Shown one piece after another: positions 1 to 8,517 of a DNA stretch of 64,000 nucleotides (position 1 is its first letter; the number at the start of each line of letters is the position of its first letter). Below the pieces are notes generated by a model. The model saw only the letters and a program-made list of their open reading frames with translations. It had not been told where the DNA came from and did not search any database. The stretch comes from Veillonellales bacterium (GTDB lineage: Bacteria > Bacillota > Negativicutes > JAAYSF01). The stretch covers positions 1 through 64,000 of the forward strand of contig JBDKTO010000089.1 of the NCBI GenBank assembly GCA_039680175.1. Reading direction: 5' to 3'. A program made the translations under genes and the position numbers.

Positions 1-50
1 TCTACCGTCATTTTAGTATGATAAGATGCTATACATGTTTTTATTGTCAT
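1..50 (-). CDS. 5' end of a leftward gene running off the window
   Basis: On the minus strand an ATG at 50-48 follows a GAGGT ribosome-binding site at about 55-59 and stays open to the window edge, giving 16 codons (MTIKTCIASYHTKMTV). Two strong palindromes sit directly upstream. The family cannot be recognised from so short a stretch. That this is a real gene is inferred from the ribosome-binding site, the open frame and the operators in front of it. Confidence 0.45.
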   Translation of the reverse strand, partial: MTIKTCIASYHTKMTV

Positions 51-68
51 ATTTACCTCGATATGGCA

Positions 69-95
69 ATGTAACACAATCTTATTGTGTTACAT
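69..95. promoter_or_regulatory. palindromic operator, proximal copy
   Basis: Perfect 12-bp inverted arms (ATGTAACACAAT and its complement) are separated by CTT. The site lies 19 bp upstream of the leftward ATG at 50 and just downstream of a possible minus-strand -10 (TAAAAT, about 113-118). A bound repressor here would block early transcription. The 10-bp core GTAACACAAT recurs at 288-316. The regulator is unknown. Confidence 0.75.
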
Positions 96-287
96 CATTG
101 CAGTTATTGTGCATTTTAGCGTAAAAATGATTAATTAATTAACTTTAATTTGGTTAAACTAGCTATTATTTCCATGGATAAATAACCTTAATTAAGTTAC
201 TTTTACATGAAATTACAAAATTCTTTTAAAGCAAGGAGGAACGTGACTTATTTAAGCGTATTTTATACTATAAAGATAGAAAATTTT

Positions 288-316
288 ATAGTAACACAAT
301 AAGATTGTGTTACTAT
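288..316. promoter_or_regulatory. palindromic operator, distal copy
   Basis: Perfect 13-bp inverted arms (ATAGTAACACAAT and its complement) surround AAG. It shares the 10-bp half-site of the copy at 69-95. The two centres are 220 bp apart, about 21 helical turns, so proteins bound at both would face the same side of the DNA and could loop it. The stretch between the two copies is AT-rich and holds no convincing gene; a 19-codon GTG frame at 244 after AAGGAGG has poor spacing. Confidence 0.7.
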
Positions 317-418
317 CCCCCGAGGAAGGATTCTATTTCCGTTATTAAAAAATAGTCGCGTTTATCGTTTACCTGGTGTATTGACATCATGATTAAGCAT
401 TATGTTGATAAAATAAAT

Positions 419-485
419 CAAGTGCAATAAAAGTATGCCTAAATGTTCACCTGGTAAACATGTAGGCATACTTTTATTGCACTTG
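419..485. repeat. 67-bp near-perfect hairpin downstream of citC
   Basis: Arms of 29 bp (419-447 and 457-485) match with one mismatch around a 9-nt loop. It lies just past the 3' end of the leftward citrate operon, and on the minus strand is followed only by T-rich ATTTATTTTATC, so it may stop that operon although it lacks a clean T-run. A TTGACA at 381-386 points into it from the left, leaving open a short structured RNA. Apart from this hairpin and the two palindromes, 317-552 holds nothing recognisable. Confidence 0.6.
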
Positions 486-552
486 GCTAAGAGCATTATT
501 AATGTGAGCACAATGTTCCGAATTTAGACAGAAGAATCGTCGCCACGTCTGC

Positions 553-1608
553 TCAATAATGGATTACATTGGCAGCAAGTTGTATTTGTTTTACCACTTC
601 AGCGCCGGCTTCGGATACAAAAAAATTATAGGTCGATGCCGGAACCAGCGATTTTATTGCCTCAATCTGGCCATCACGGATATATTGTCGTACCCTGGAA
701 GCACTTATTGGTGTATCGCCAAACTGCTTGCGCGGCAGCACAATGCAAGTCATTTTTGATTTTTCCAGCTCTCTTTGCATAATTGTATTATAGATATTTG
801 TCACGCGGCTGAAAGGCTCGTCTCCCACATAGCGTTTTGTAATACCCAAGGCAGGAGCAATCTTATTTTTAAATATTTCAATATCCAGCTTTGCGTGGGC
901 TTCTATTACCGAATCCGCATCTTTGATGAAATAGGAGGGAAAAGTGGCGTGGGAAATTATATAATTTCCGGTTTCATGCAGCACTACATTTTTCAAGTGG
1001 GCTGCTCCCTTTTTCACCAGTTCATACCGGACCTGAAACGGCACGAGGGAGACATCTTCGGACACGACGAACACATGCAGAACATCGTTCTCGGCGGCGG
1101 CTGTTTCCAGTAAATATTGATGTCCCAGGGTAAATGGATTGGCATTGATGACTACGGCTGCAACGGAATGACCCGGCACGTTCTCCTGAGCTAAGCTGCG
1201 GAGATACTGCTTAAATCCGCTAGCCCTATTTTCCATAAACACGACCATGCCTTCCACTTTGGCGATCTCATAAAAACCAATATCGGCAAAAAATTTAGCT
1301 TTATCACATTTTGTATATAGAAAAACTCTTGTATTGCCATTTTGGTACTGAACATTTAACAGGTGGGTCATAACTTTATTCAGCAGGCCCTCCCCCTGAT
1401 ACCGCGAATCCACCGCCAAACAGCGTAATGTATTCTTAAAAAATGAGCCGGTCGCTACTAATTGATCACCATCAAATATCCCCATAGTATATTCTAAATT
1501 TTCGTCCTTTTGTATCCCTTCCTGCAGCAAAAGGTCATTCACTTGCTGCAGACGTCTTTTGTCACTCTTATAGATGCGGGATTCTTCATATTCGCCATAT
1601 TCACTCAA
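553..1608 (-). CDS. citC: [citrate (pro-3S)-lyase] ligase CitC
   Basis: Acetylates the thiol of the citrate lyase acyl-carrier prosthetic group using acetate and ATP, switching the lyase on. The protein (351 aa, normal family length) has an N-terminal GNAT-like half (roughly residues 1-130) and a C-terminal nucleotidyltransferase half with the HxGH-type motif in NANPFTLGH and a late SASRVR loop. Translation probably starts at TTG (1608), since no ATG or GTG lies nearby and the fold begins immediately. It is the last gene of citT-D-E-F-X-C, 21 bp after citX. The long hairpin at 419-485 follows it. Confidence 0.93.
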   Translation of the reverse strand: MSEYGEYEESRIYKSDKRRLQQVNDLLLQEGIQKDENLEYTMGIFDGDQLVATGSFFKNTLRCLAVDSRYQGEGLLNKVMTHLLNVQYQNGNTRVFLYTKCDKAKFFADIGFYEIAKVEGMVVFMENRASGFKQYLRSLAQENVPGHSVAAVVINANPFTLGHQYLLETAAAENDVLHVFVVSEDVSLVPFQVRYELVKKGAAHLKNVVLHETGNYIISHATFPSYFIKDADSVIEAHAKLDIEIFKNKIAPALGITKRYVGDEPFSRVTNIYNTIMQRELEKSKMTCIVLPRKQFGDTPISASRVRQYIRDGQIEAIKSLVPASTYNFFVSEAGAEVVKQIQLAANVIHY

Positions 1609-1629
1609 AACGGTATACCCCCTGTATTT

Positions 1630-2184
1630 TTATTTTCTCAGAGCGCTCTCATCAATCCCGAAATATTCATCGCACATTGCCTGAATTTTATTTTTCATCG
1701 CTTCAATACTATGAGCTCTTGACCGTGCACAGGCAAATGCCGGTTGGTCACAAAGAAAACAGCGGCGCTCATTTCTCTGCATAGCCTGCCGGCTGCATTG
1801 CTTTCCGGTTTTATCGATAATATCAAAGTCATATAATCTTCCCAGCGGGTGGTTTTCCTCAATATCCAATGTTATCTGCTTAGTCGCTGCCGCAGTTGCT
1901 GCCAGTGTGCCGAAAAACTCGGGACCGCTGTCTTTATACTGCACTTCTTCAAATAACAGCACCTGTTTTCGTTTGCCCAATTCGGATCGCAAGGCTTGTA
2001 AGCCTTCATCAAAAATTCGCTTAATGAGGTAATTAAATTTGATTTCTCCGGGAATATTTAATTTGAACGATATTAATGTTGTTTTATATTGCTGCAATAA
2101 CCTTTTCTGCAATGCCGCCCGCTCATCTCTGGCTTTTAAAATATCGTCTAACGTTTGGCATGTTCCCTGATCGATTGCCTTCAT
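1630..2184 (-). CDS. citX: holo-citrate lyase synthase CitX
   Basis: Transfers the phosphoribosyl-dephospho-CoA prosthetic group from its triphosphoribosyl precursor to the CitD carrier. The 184-residue protein carries the family motif GRLYDFDI near residue 115 and RSRAHS near residue 155, plus clustered cysteines CFLCDQPAFAC. It is separated from citF by about 160 bp containing a hairpin, and followed closely by citC. The partner enzyme CitG, which makes the precursor, is not in this window; it may lie elsewhere. Confidence 0.9.
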   Translation of the reverse strand: MKAIDQGTCQTLDDILKARDERAALQKRLLQQYKTTLISFKLNIPGEIKFNYLIKRIFDEGLQALRSELGKRKQVLLFEEVQYKDSGPEFFGTLAATAAATKQITLDIEENHPLGRLYDFDIIDKTGKQCSRQAMQRNERRCFLCDQPAFACARSRAHSIEAMKNKIQAMCDEYFGIDESALRK

Positions 2185-2258
2185 TAGTTCGCCTCCCCGT
2201 CTGACTGCGATTTCTCTATCTAGCTATATCATAGCATCTAACACCCCCAGATAGCAAA

Positions 2259-2302
2259 ATACACAAAATAGATTGCCGCTGGGAACAGTCTACTTTGTGT
2301 AT
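2259..2302 (-). terminator. intra-operon hairpin between citF and citX
   Basis: Arms 2259-2272 and 2289-2302 (14 bp, one mismatch) form a hairpin in the citF-citX gap. On the minus strand it is followed by a short T-rich stretch, so it could be a weak terminator or an RNA-stability element that makes the catalytic subunits more abundant than the maturation enzymes. The effect is inference. Confidence 0.5.
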
Positions 2303-2342
2303 CTGCACGGATTATCTGAGACGATCAGATAGCCGGTTATCC

Positions 2343-3893
2343 TTATTCTTCTTCTTTAATTTTTCTGACTACGTCAATGATTGTTCCGTCCCGATATTCA
2401 ATCAAGGCGACGACTTTGTCTTCGAACTCGATTTTTTCCGGCACGCCCACCAAGGAATAGGCTTCGTTTTTCAGATCTTCGATTGTCCGGACAGGAAGTT
2501 TCGCTTTTGTCAAAGATTCCAATAAATCCGGCCGCCTTGGATTTACCGCAATGCCTACTTCGGTAACGACAACATCAATACTTTCGCCGGGAGTCGTAAC
2601 GCTGGTTACGCTTTCCCGAATCGTCGGAATTCTGCCCCGCAATAACGGCGCAACAATGATGGAACATTTTGCTCCCGCCGCGGTATCTACATGTCCACCC
2701 GGCGCTCCGCGCAAAATACCGTCGGAACCGACAACGACATTGACATTAAAATTGGTATCGACTTCAAGCGCGCCAAGGATAACAAAATCAAGCTTATTGA
2801 CAAATGCTCCTTTATTAAACGGATTTGCATACTGAGAAGTAGAGATCTCAAAATGACGCGGATTGGAATTAACCGATTCAATGGAAGTCGTGTCAAAATC
2901 CTGAGCATCCACAATAGTTCGAATCAGGCCGTCATTTAAAAGATCGATCATCGGTTTGGTGATGCCGCCAATCGCAAAGCCCATCTTGATATTTTTTTCC
3001 TGCATATAAGGTTTCAAAAACCGGGTAACTGCCAATGAGGGACCGCCGCCGCCGGTTTGGAATGAAAATCCATCTTTAAAATATGGCGTGTTTACCAGTA
3101 CTTTGGTAGCGGTTTCCGCAATGATCAATTCCCGCGGATCTTCCGTAAACCTTAATAAAGCATTGGCTATTTTTTTCGGATCGCCAATTTCATCGACAAC
3201 AACGACATAATCAACGTCTACTTGTTCAATACTGGGGGGAAAATTCGGATAGTCTACTAAGCAATCGGTAATTACCACCACTTTATCGGCGTATTTGGCG
3301 TCTACCATTGAGTAAGAAAGAACTCCGCAGTTTGCTTTTCCGCCTTTGCCCCGTGCGTTTCCGCAGGCATCGGAGGAGGGAGCGCCAATGAACGCAACAT
3401 CAATATGAATATCGCCTGATTCAATAGCACGCACTCTTCCGCCATGGGAACGAATGAGCGCTGCTTTTTTTAAGCGTCCTTTTGAGATTGTCTCGCCGAT
3501 CCGGCCCCTGACGCCGCTGGTGGAAATGCCGGTAATCACTCCATTTTCAATATACTTGACAATCGGATTGTGCGCATCTCCCAGCGAGCTGGCGCATATC
3601 GTAATATCTTTAATACCCAGGGAAGCTATCGTTTCTACAACCATATTGACAATATAGTCTCCATCGCGGAAGTGATGATGAAAAGAAATCGTCATTCCAT
3701 CTTCTAAACCGCATTTTTGAATAGCCTCTTTCAATGTCGGTACCACTTTATCTTGAGCAGGATCAATATATGTCCTGACTGTAGGGCTGGCTTTTTTATA
3801 TTCTTTGCCAGTACGATAATACTGACCCTGAAATGCTTCGACGCCATTGACTAGATATTCGTCGGGTATATCCCTGCCCACTTTATTAATCAT
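2343..3893 (-). CDS. citF: citrate lyase alpha subunit CitF
   Basis: Citrate:acetyl-ACP transferase subunit. It swaps acetyl for citryl on the CitD carrier, forming citryl-ACP that CitE then cleaves. At 516 aa it has the usual length and is recognisable throughout (MINKVGRDIPDEYLVNG start, glycine-rich TGGGGPSLAVTRFL near residue 280, GSDGILRGAPGGHVDTAAGAK near residue 390). Its ATG overlaps the citE stop as TAATG, showing tight translational coupling. Confidence 0.95.
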   Translation of the reverse strand: MINKVGRDIPDEYLVNGVEAFQGQYYRTGKEYKKASPTVRTYIDPAQDKVVPTLKEAIQKCGLEDGMTISFHHHFRDGDYIVNMVVETIASLGIKDITICASSLGDAHNPIVKYIENGVITGISTSGVRGRIGETISKGRLKKAALIRSHGGRVRAIESGDIHIDVAFIGAPSSDACGNARGKGGKANCGVLSYSMVDAKYADKVVVITDCLVDYPNFPPSIEQVDVDYVVVVDEIGDPKKIANALLRFTEDPRELIIAETATKVLVNTPYFKDGFSFQTGGGGPSLAVTRFLKPYMQEKNIKMGFAIGGITKPMIDLLNDGLIRTIVDAQDFDTTSIESVNSNPRHFEISTSQYANPFNKGAFVNKLDFVILGALEVDTNFNVNVVVGSDGILRGAPGGHVDTAAGAKCSIIVAPLLRGRIPTIRESVTSVTTPGESIDVVVTEVGIAVNPRRPDLLESLTKAKLPVRTIEDLKNEAYSLVGVPEKIEFEDKVVALIEYRDGTIIDVVRKIKEEE

Positions 3894-4783
3894 TATAAGT
3901 CCCCCTCGTAAATGCCGGACGCCTTTGCCAGTGTTATTGTCCGTTTTGCTCCTTCAAGCATTGCCACATCCACCATTTGTCCGTCCACAGTAAATACGCC
4001 TATACCATCCTCTGAATTTGCTTTTAAAGCGCGGATATATTTTTCCGCTTTTTCAATTTCCTCTGGCGTTGGTGCGAAAACTTGATGCACAATGGGGATT
4101 TGTTTCGGACTGATAATAGATTTCCCATCAAAGCCCATTTGTTTAATCAGCTTTACTTCTTTTGTAAAGCCTTCCATATTATCAAGATCCGTATATACCG
4201 TATCAAAACACATAATTCCCGCTGCTCTGGCAGCAATAACCAGCTGGGCTCTAGCCCCGAGCATTTCAATTCCTTCCGCTGAACGCGTTGTATGCATCGT
4301 CCGCATATAGTCGCCTGCTCCAATGGCAATTCCCATCAGCCGTTCACTGCATTTGGCTATGTTATAGGCGTTGATTACACCCAGTGGAGTTTCCACCGCC
4401 GCCATCATCAATGTTTTCCCTACTGGAACATTAAATTCTTTTTCTGCCTTTTCAATCTCTTTTTCCACCACCAGGATATCTTCCGGCGTTTCCGTCTTCG
4501 GTAAGCGCAGCGTATCCGCTCCCGCGGCAACCGCGGCTCTGACATCTTCTTTGGCATGAGGAGTATCCCAGCCATTAATACGAACCACACGTTCTATCCC
4601 TCGGTAATCAATCGTCTTCAATGCATTATACAGGGATATTCTGGCAGAATCCTTTTGATTTTCCGCCACGGCGTCCTCTAAATCAAATATAATGGAATCG
4701 GGTTTATATACATAAGCATCTTTTATTAAGCTGGCTCGCTGTGCATTCAGAAACATCATCGTGCGGCGTAATCTGTTTTTCAT
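3893..4783 (-). CDS. citE: citrate lyase beta subunit CitE
   Basis: Citryl-ACP lyase subunit (HpcH/HpaI aldolase family), releasing oxaloacetate and leaving acetyl-ACP. The start is taken as the ATG at 4783, preceded by GGGGGAGG and overlapping the citD stop as TAATG; an upstream in-frame GTG at 4801 is less likely. The protein (296 aa) shows RRTMMFLNAQ, the metal-binding region SIIFDLEDAVAE and the later VETPLGVINAYNIA segment typical of the family. It sits between citD and citF. Confidence 0.95.
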   Translation of the reverse strand: MKNRLRRTMMFLNAQRASLIKDAYVYKPDSIIFDLEDAVAENQKDSARISLYNALKTIDYRGIERVVRINGWDTPHAKEDVRAAVAAGADTLRLPKTETPEDILVVEKEIEKAEKEFNVPVGKTLMMAAVETPLGVINAYNIAKCSERLMGIAIGAGDYMRTMHTTRSAEGIEMLGARAQLVIAARAAGIMCFDTVYTDLDNMEGFTKEVKLIKQMGFDGKSIISPKQIPIVHQVFAPTPEEIEKAEKYIRALKANSEDGIGVFTVDGQMVDVAMLEGAKRTITLAKASGIYEGDL

Positions 4784-5079
4784 TACATTTTCCTCCCCCA
4801 CGGCAAATTTTCAACAATCTCCGCGGCACGAAAAACGGCACATTCCACTCTCGCTTTAATAGTACAGTCCAGCGCTCCCTTATCGACAACACTGATTTTG
4901 GCATTTTCAACGTCTAATCGCTTCAGGGTTTCTAAAACCACGGTTTTGATTTGCTTGCCGTACTGTCCCATCACATTGCTGCTGAGAGTCAGTTCAATAC
5001 CGTTACTGCCGGGTTCGATTGCAATTTGCGCATCACTTGATTCCAAAGTTCCCGCGATTGCGCTTTTTTTTAGTATCAT
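4783..5079 (-). CDS. citD: citrate lyase acyl carrier protein CitD
   Basis: Gamma subunit of citrate lyase, carrying the covalent phosphoribosyl-dephospho-CoA arm. The ATG at 5079 follows AAGGTGG with good spacing, giving 98 aa; a GTG at 5091 would overlap the ribosome-binding site. The attachment serine is visible as Ser14 in AGTLESSDAQ, matching the known position in the family. It is the first structural lyase gene after citT. Confidence 0.93.
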   Translation of the reverse strand: MILKKSAIAGTLESSDAQIAIEPGSNGIELTLSSNVMGQYGKQIKTVVLETLKRLDVENAKISVVDKGALDCTIKARVECAVFRAAEIVENLPWGRKM

Positions 5080-5180
5080 TTTGTACTCCACCTTCTTTTT
5101 TTATGATGTTTAAATGCTAACCCCGTCAAGATTGAACAAGGCTGACACTTTTTTAATACGCTTTAAACAAACTATACATA

Positions 5181-6626
5181 TCACCAAAACCCTAGTATTT
5201 TCCACCAGATGCTGCCAATTCCCACCCAAATGACCAAATGAGTAATGGATGTCAGAAAACCTAATTTCCACCAGGTTCCCTGATCAACATAGCCAGCGCC
5301 AAAATACAAAGGTGCCGGTCCGGTACTATAATGAGTCAATCCGGCGCACAGACTGGAAAGATAGCCGAGCGACAGAGCCGCCAAAAGACTTGGAACACCC
5401 GCCGTAACCGCGACTGCGATGAAGGCGGCATACATGGCGCTTACATGAGCCGACAAGCTGGCAAAGCCGTAATGGGAATACATGTAAGCAACAAGTAAAA
5501 TGGCCAGAGCATAAAATCCGCTGATCCCGCTAATCTCGGTGCTCACTCCCGTGGCAAACCAGGCGATAAAACCGACCTTAACCAAAGACCCCGCCAATCC
5601 GAGTACGATGCTGGCCCAAACGAAAGTATCCCAGGCCGTTTTTTCTGTGGCTACATCATTCCAGTCCAATACCTCCGTAATCAGCAGAACACAAATGGCC
5701 GCTAAGGCGATAATCACCGTATCAAGTCCAGTGTACTGGGATGTTGACCAAAAAACAAGCGATAAAATAAAGACAACCAGCATGACCTTTTCCGCAAAGG
5801 AGGGTGACCCCATTTTTCTAAGTTCTTCTGATGCCATCACACGAGCCTCCGGCGTTTGCTTCAATTCCGGCGGGTATACGGCATACAGAATGAGAGGAAT
5901 CACGATTAGGGACAACAGAGCCGGTACAATAGCGCCCATGAGCCAAGTGCCCCAGGATATTTTCACATTCAAGGTCGTACTTGCCAATTCGGCAACCATT
6001 GGATTAGCTGCCATCGCTGTCATAAAAGTCGCGGAAGTAACGGCATTGCATTGAAAAACGGACTGGATCAAAAAGGCACCGATCTTGCGCGATGTTTCTC
6101 CCGGCTCTGATTTAAAGGTTGAACAGAGACTCCTAACGATAGGAAAAAGTACACTGCCGGCTCGCGCCGTGTTAGACGGGACGGCAGGCGCCATGATCAA
6201 ATCACTTAATGACAGAGCATACGCCAGTTTTATTGTTTTGTCACCGAAAGCTTTTGTAAGTAAAAAGGCGATGCGCCGGCCCAGCCCGGTTTTAATAAAG
6301 CCGCGGGCATAAATAAAGGCCGATACGATTAACCATGTATTGGAGTTACTGAAATACCCCAAAGCCTCCTTAGCCGAAACAATGTTAGTCAAAACAACTG
6401 CCACAAAACTGATGAGCGCGATCGCACCGGTGCTCATCGGCTGAGCAACAAAAGCAATGATCGTGCCTAGGAAAATAGCGAACAGATGCCAAGCCTGCGG
6501 CTTAAGTCCAATGGGAGTCGGCACAAACCATACGGCCAAAACAATGCCGACAATCAACAAGGAATAAAACCGCCGATGACTCATTCCCAAGATATCCTTC
6601 TTTTTTACTGTACTGATATCGGACAT
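5181..6626 (-). CDS. citT: citrate/dicarboxylate carrier of the DASS (CitT) family
   Basis: A 481-residue membrane protein with about 12 hydrophobic segments and the DASS signature SNTARAGSVLFP near residue 150 plus a second repeat near SHYGFASLSAHVSAMY. In citrate-fermenting bacteria such proteins exchange citrate for succinate or acetate. It is the first gene of the citrate lyase cluster (RBS GGAGGGGAG before ATG 6626), about 100 bp ahead of citD, and is transcribed divergently from a LysR gene. Citrate as substrate is inferred from context; the family also moves malate and oxoglutarate. Confidence 0.85.
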   Translation of the reverse strand: MSDISTVKKKDILGMSHRRFYSLLIVGIVLAVWFVPTPIGLKPQAWHLFAIFLGTIIAFVAQPMSTGAIALISFVAVVLTNIVSAKEALGYFSNSNTWLIVSAFIYARGFIKTGLGRRIAFLLTKAFGDKTIKLAYALSLSDLIMAPAVPSNTARAGSVLFPIVRSLCSTFKSEPGETSRKIGAFLIQSVFQCNAVTSATFMTAMAANPMVAELASTTLNVKISWGTWLMGAIVPALLSLIVIPLILYAVYPPELKQTPEARVMASEELRKMGSPSFAEKVMLVVFILSLVFWSTSQYTGLDTVIIALAAICVLLITEVLDWNDVATEKTAWDTFVWASIVLGLAGSLVKVGFIAWFATGVSTEISGISGFYALAILLVAYMYSHYGFASLSAHVSAMYAAFIAVAVTAGVPSLLAALSLGYLSSLCAGLTHYSTGPAPLYFGAGYVDQGTWWKLGFLTSITHLVIWVGIGSIWWKILGFW

Positions 6627-6904
6627 ATCTACATTCTCCCCTCCAAAATTTTCTCCCCAATGTCTCCAGTGATCACTGATTAACGAAGCGCGAATATATG
6701 TTGCGGTATTTTAGGAAGTACTCCAATAAGAACATAAAAGTAAAACGTATTTGAAATATTAAATAATTTTTGTATATTCAGCATTGTTTCGTTCTTATTA
6801 TTGTTATATCATGAAGAGGTAAATAGGTCTAATACTATAATATATATATATTGTATATGATTTATCCTATAGTAATGGATGAAATTGAATAGGAGGGAAC
6901 GGCC
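6627..6904. promoter_or_regulatory. divergent citT / lysR control region
   Basis: The AT-rich spacer holds inverted 9-mers AATAAGAAC (6725-6733) and GTTCTTATT (6791-6799), a TATAAT at 6836-6841 facing lysR, and a near-palindromic AT stretch at about 6834-6858 with the T-N11-A form of LysR sites. These are the likely binding sites by which the neighbouring LysR protein controls the citrate genes and itself. Which site is used cannot be told from sequence. Confidence 0.55.
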
Positions 6905-7831
6905 TTGGATTTTCGCCAATTGCATTATATGCTTAAAGTAGCCGAAGAAAAAAGTTTTTCTAAGGCGGCAAAAAAATTGTATATATCTCAGCCGTCTCTC
7001 AGTCAATACATCTCCAATGTTGAACAACAGCTGGGCGTTCGTTTATTTGACAGAACAACGAATCCCCTTACGCTGACTTATGCAGGAGAATTATACGAAG
7101 AGACAGCCAAAAATATATTGTATTTAAAAGATCAATTATTATCGCAAATGGACGATATCGCCAATCTCCAGCGCGGCCATATTACGATCGGAATTTCTCC
7201 TTTTCGCAGCACCTACTTTTTACCGACCATTCTCCCGTTATTTAAAAAAAACTACCCCGGTATTGACGTCAGCCTTGCAGAGGGCACCATGGCCGAGCTG
7301 CTAGAGCTGGCAATCAACGGGGCTACTGATTTTTCGATCATGACCTTGCCGATTCCCGGAGAGTTGATGTCATATGATCCGATTATGACCGAAGAAATAT
7401 TCGTCGCACTTCCGCCCAATCACTATTTGTGTCAGCAGCTGCCGCACACGCATGGCAGCTCTTCCGCAAGGCCCAAATTGAATCTTGGGATGCTGCGGGA
7501 TGAGCCCTTTATTATCTTAAAGCAAGGCCAGCGAATGAATCAAGTTGCTCTGGAGTTGTGTAAAAGAGCTTGCTTCAAGCCAAAAATTATTCTTGAAACA
7601 AAAAACATTGAAGCGGCACATGCTTTGGTTGCAGCGGGAATGGGAATTACTTTTATACCGGATACACTGGTTGGTTTCGGCAATATGACCGAACGGCCTG
7701 TTTATTTTTCTCTGGAAGATCTTCAGCCTACGCGGACAATTGTCATTGCCTATCGAAAGGGCAGATATCTTTCCAAAGCAGCCAGAAAATTTATTGCAAT
7801 GACAAAAGCCGTCATGACGCCGACACGTTGA
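6905..7831 (+). CDS. LysR-family regulator of the citrate operon
   Basis: A 308-residue LysR-type transcription factor: N-terminal winged helix-turn-helix (residues 1-60, FSKAAKKLYISQPSLSQYISNVEQQLG) and a substrate-binding-like effector domain (about 90-300). Translation starts at TTG 6905 after AGGAGGG. It is divergent from citT, the standard arrangement for a LysR activator of the adjacent operon. Citrate or a related acid is the probable inducer, inferred from position only. Confidence 0.88.
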   Translation: MDFRQLHYMLKVAEEKSFSKAAKKLYISQPSLSQYISNVEQQLGVRLFDRTTNPLTLTYAGELYEETAKNILYLKDQLLSQMDDIANLQRGHITIGISPFRSTYFLPTILPLFKKNYPGIDVSLAEGTMAELLELAINGATDFSIMTLPIPGELMSYDPIMTEEIFVALPPNHYLCQQLPHTHGSSSARPKLNLGMLRDEPFIILKQGQRMNQVALELCKRACFKPKIILETKNIEAAHALVAAGMGITFIPDTLVGFGNMTERPVYFSLEDLQPTRTIVIAYRKGRYLSKAARKFIAMTKAVMTPTR

Positions 7832-7943
7832 CGACTCTTTTGTCTTTTTGCCGACCGGTTTCATTGATGACAAAGGCTGCCACTCTCTCGGCCCCCGCTT
7901 CAACAACCTGCGGAATCCGATATGATGCAAGTAAGATTGTAAA

Positions 7944-7980
7944 ACAAAAAGCACCTTGTCGGTAACAAGATGCTTTTTGT
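7944..7980. terminator. bidirectional terminator between lysR and the DUF2680 gene
   Basis: Arms 7944-7959 and 7965-7980 (ACAAAAAGCACCTTGT and near-complement) end in T-runs on both strands. It separates the convergent lysR and DUF2680 genes. Confidence 0.8.
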
Positions 7981-7987
7981 ACGAGCA

Positions 7988-8374
7988 TTACTTATTATTT
8001 TGTTGCTGCCACATTGGGCCAAAACCAGGGCCACCGCGCATCATTCCGGGGCCCTTATTCATCATACCGGGACCGGGAAAACCTTGGTCAATCCGTTCCT
8101 TCATCCAGGCGATACGCTGGTCAGCCTGCTCTTGGGTCAGGTTGCCGAATTCGACTTGTTTTTGAATGACTTGCTTTTTGACTTCAAACATTTGTTTTCT
8201 GAGGTCGGTCATTTGATTAAAGAGGGGAGCCAGCTCCTGCTTTTGCTCATCGGTTAGATTCGCCTGGTTGCAGGCGAAGGAGGGCACGTTAGTCGGAGTT
8301 GCGGCAAACACCATGGAAGCGGCAAAGGCGAGCACCAATAAACCGACAACCGCGACGAGAAGAGATTTTTTCAT
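7988..8374 (-). CDS. secreted DUF2680 protein with Gly-Pro-Met tail
   Basis: The ATG at 8374 follows AAGGAGG and begins a clear signal peptide (MKKSLLVAVVGLLVLAFAAS..VFA). The mature part has the DUF2680 helical region (LTDEQKQELAPLFNQMTDLRKQ... to about residue 100), a Spy/CpxP-like two-helix arrangement, then a tail of GPGMM repeats rich in Met, Gly and Pro. It is probably an envelope stress or metal-responsive protein. The triple 11-bp repeat upstream of it is shared with the adjacent two-component system, so it is the likely main target. Confidence 0.85.
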   Translation of the reverse strand: MKKSLLVAVVGLLVLAFAASMVFAATPTNVPSFACNQANLTDEQKQELAPLFNQMTDLRKQMFEVKKQVIQKQVEFGNLTQEQADQRIAWMKERIDQGFPGPGMMNKGPGMMRGGPGFGPMWQQQNNK

Positions 8375-8399
8375 ATGGTATACCTCCTTATATTGATTA

Positions 8400-8423
8400 A
8401 TCAGTTGGATTTTCCCAACTGAT
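8400..8423 (-). promoter_or_regulatory. hairpin in the 5' leader of the DUF2680 gene
   Basis: A perfect 9-bp stem (ATCAGTTGG / CCAACTGAT, 6-nt loop) sits just upstream of the ribosome-binding site, with flanking AT bases able to extend it. It may protect the mRNA or modulate translation. Confidence 0.45.
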
Positions 8424-8444
8424 TTTAGTTTAATCAATAACTAA

Positions 8445-8477
8445 GGCGAAAGTATGGAGAAAGTGTAACAAAAGTGT
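8445..8477 (-). promoter_or_regulatory. triple 11-bp direct repeat, response-regulator site in front of the DUF2680 gene
   Basis: Read on the minus strand this is ACACTTTTGTT, ACACTTTCTCC, ATACTTTCGCC: three tandem 11-bp units, the spacing typical of OmpR/PhoB-type regulators. The first unit lies in a 17-bp block (8464-8480) identical to one in front of the response-regulator gene. A -10-like TAAACT lies 12-13 bp downstream of the last unit, so the repeats would take the place of a -35. Confidence 0.7.
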
Positions 8478-8517
8478 GAATTCGTTATTTATTCTATCTT
8501 CGGAATAGCTTTTGCCA

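Noticed and set aside
244-303. 19-codon frame starting GTG after AAGGAGG
   Set aside because: The start codon is only 3 nt from the Shine-Dalgarno-like sequence and the frame runs into the palindrome; more likely chance.
7812-7930. Minus-strand frame with protein-like sequence (PQVVEAGAERVAAFVINETG) past the lysR stop
   Set aside because: About 40 codons, overlaps the lysR end, has no start or ribosome-binding site. Perhaps a gene remnant, but not supportable.
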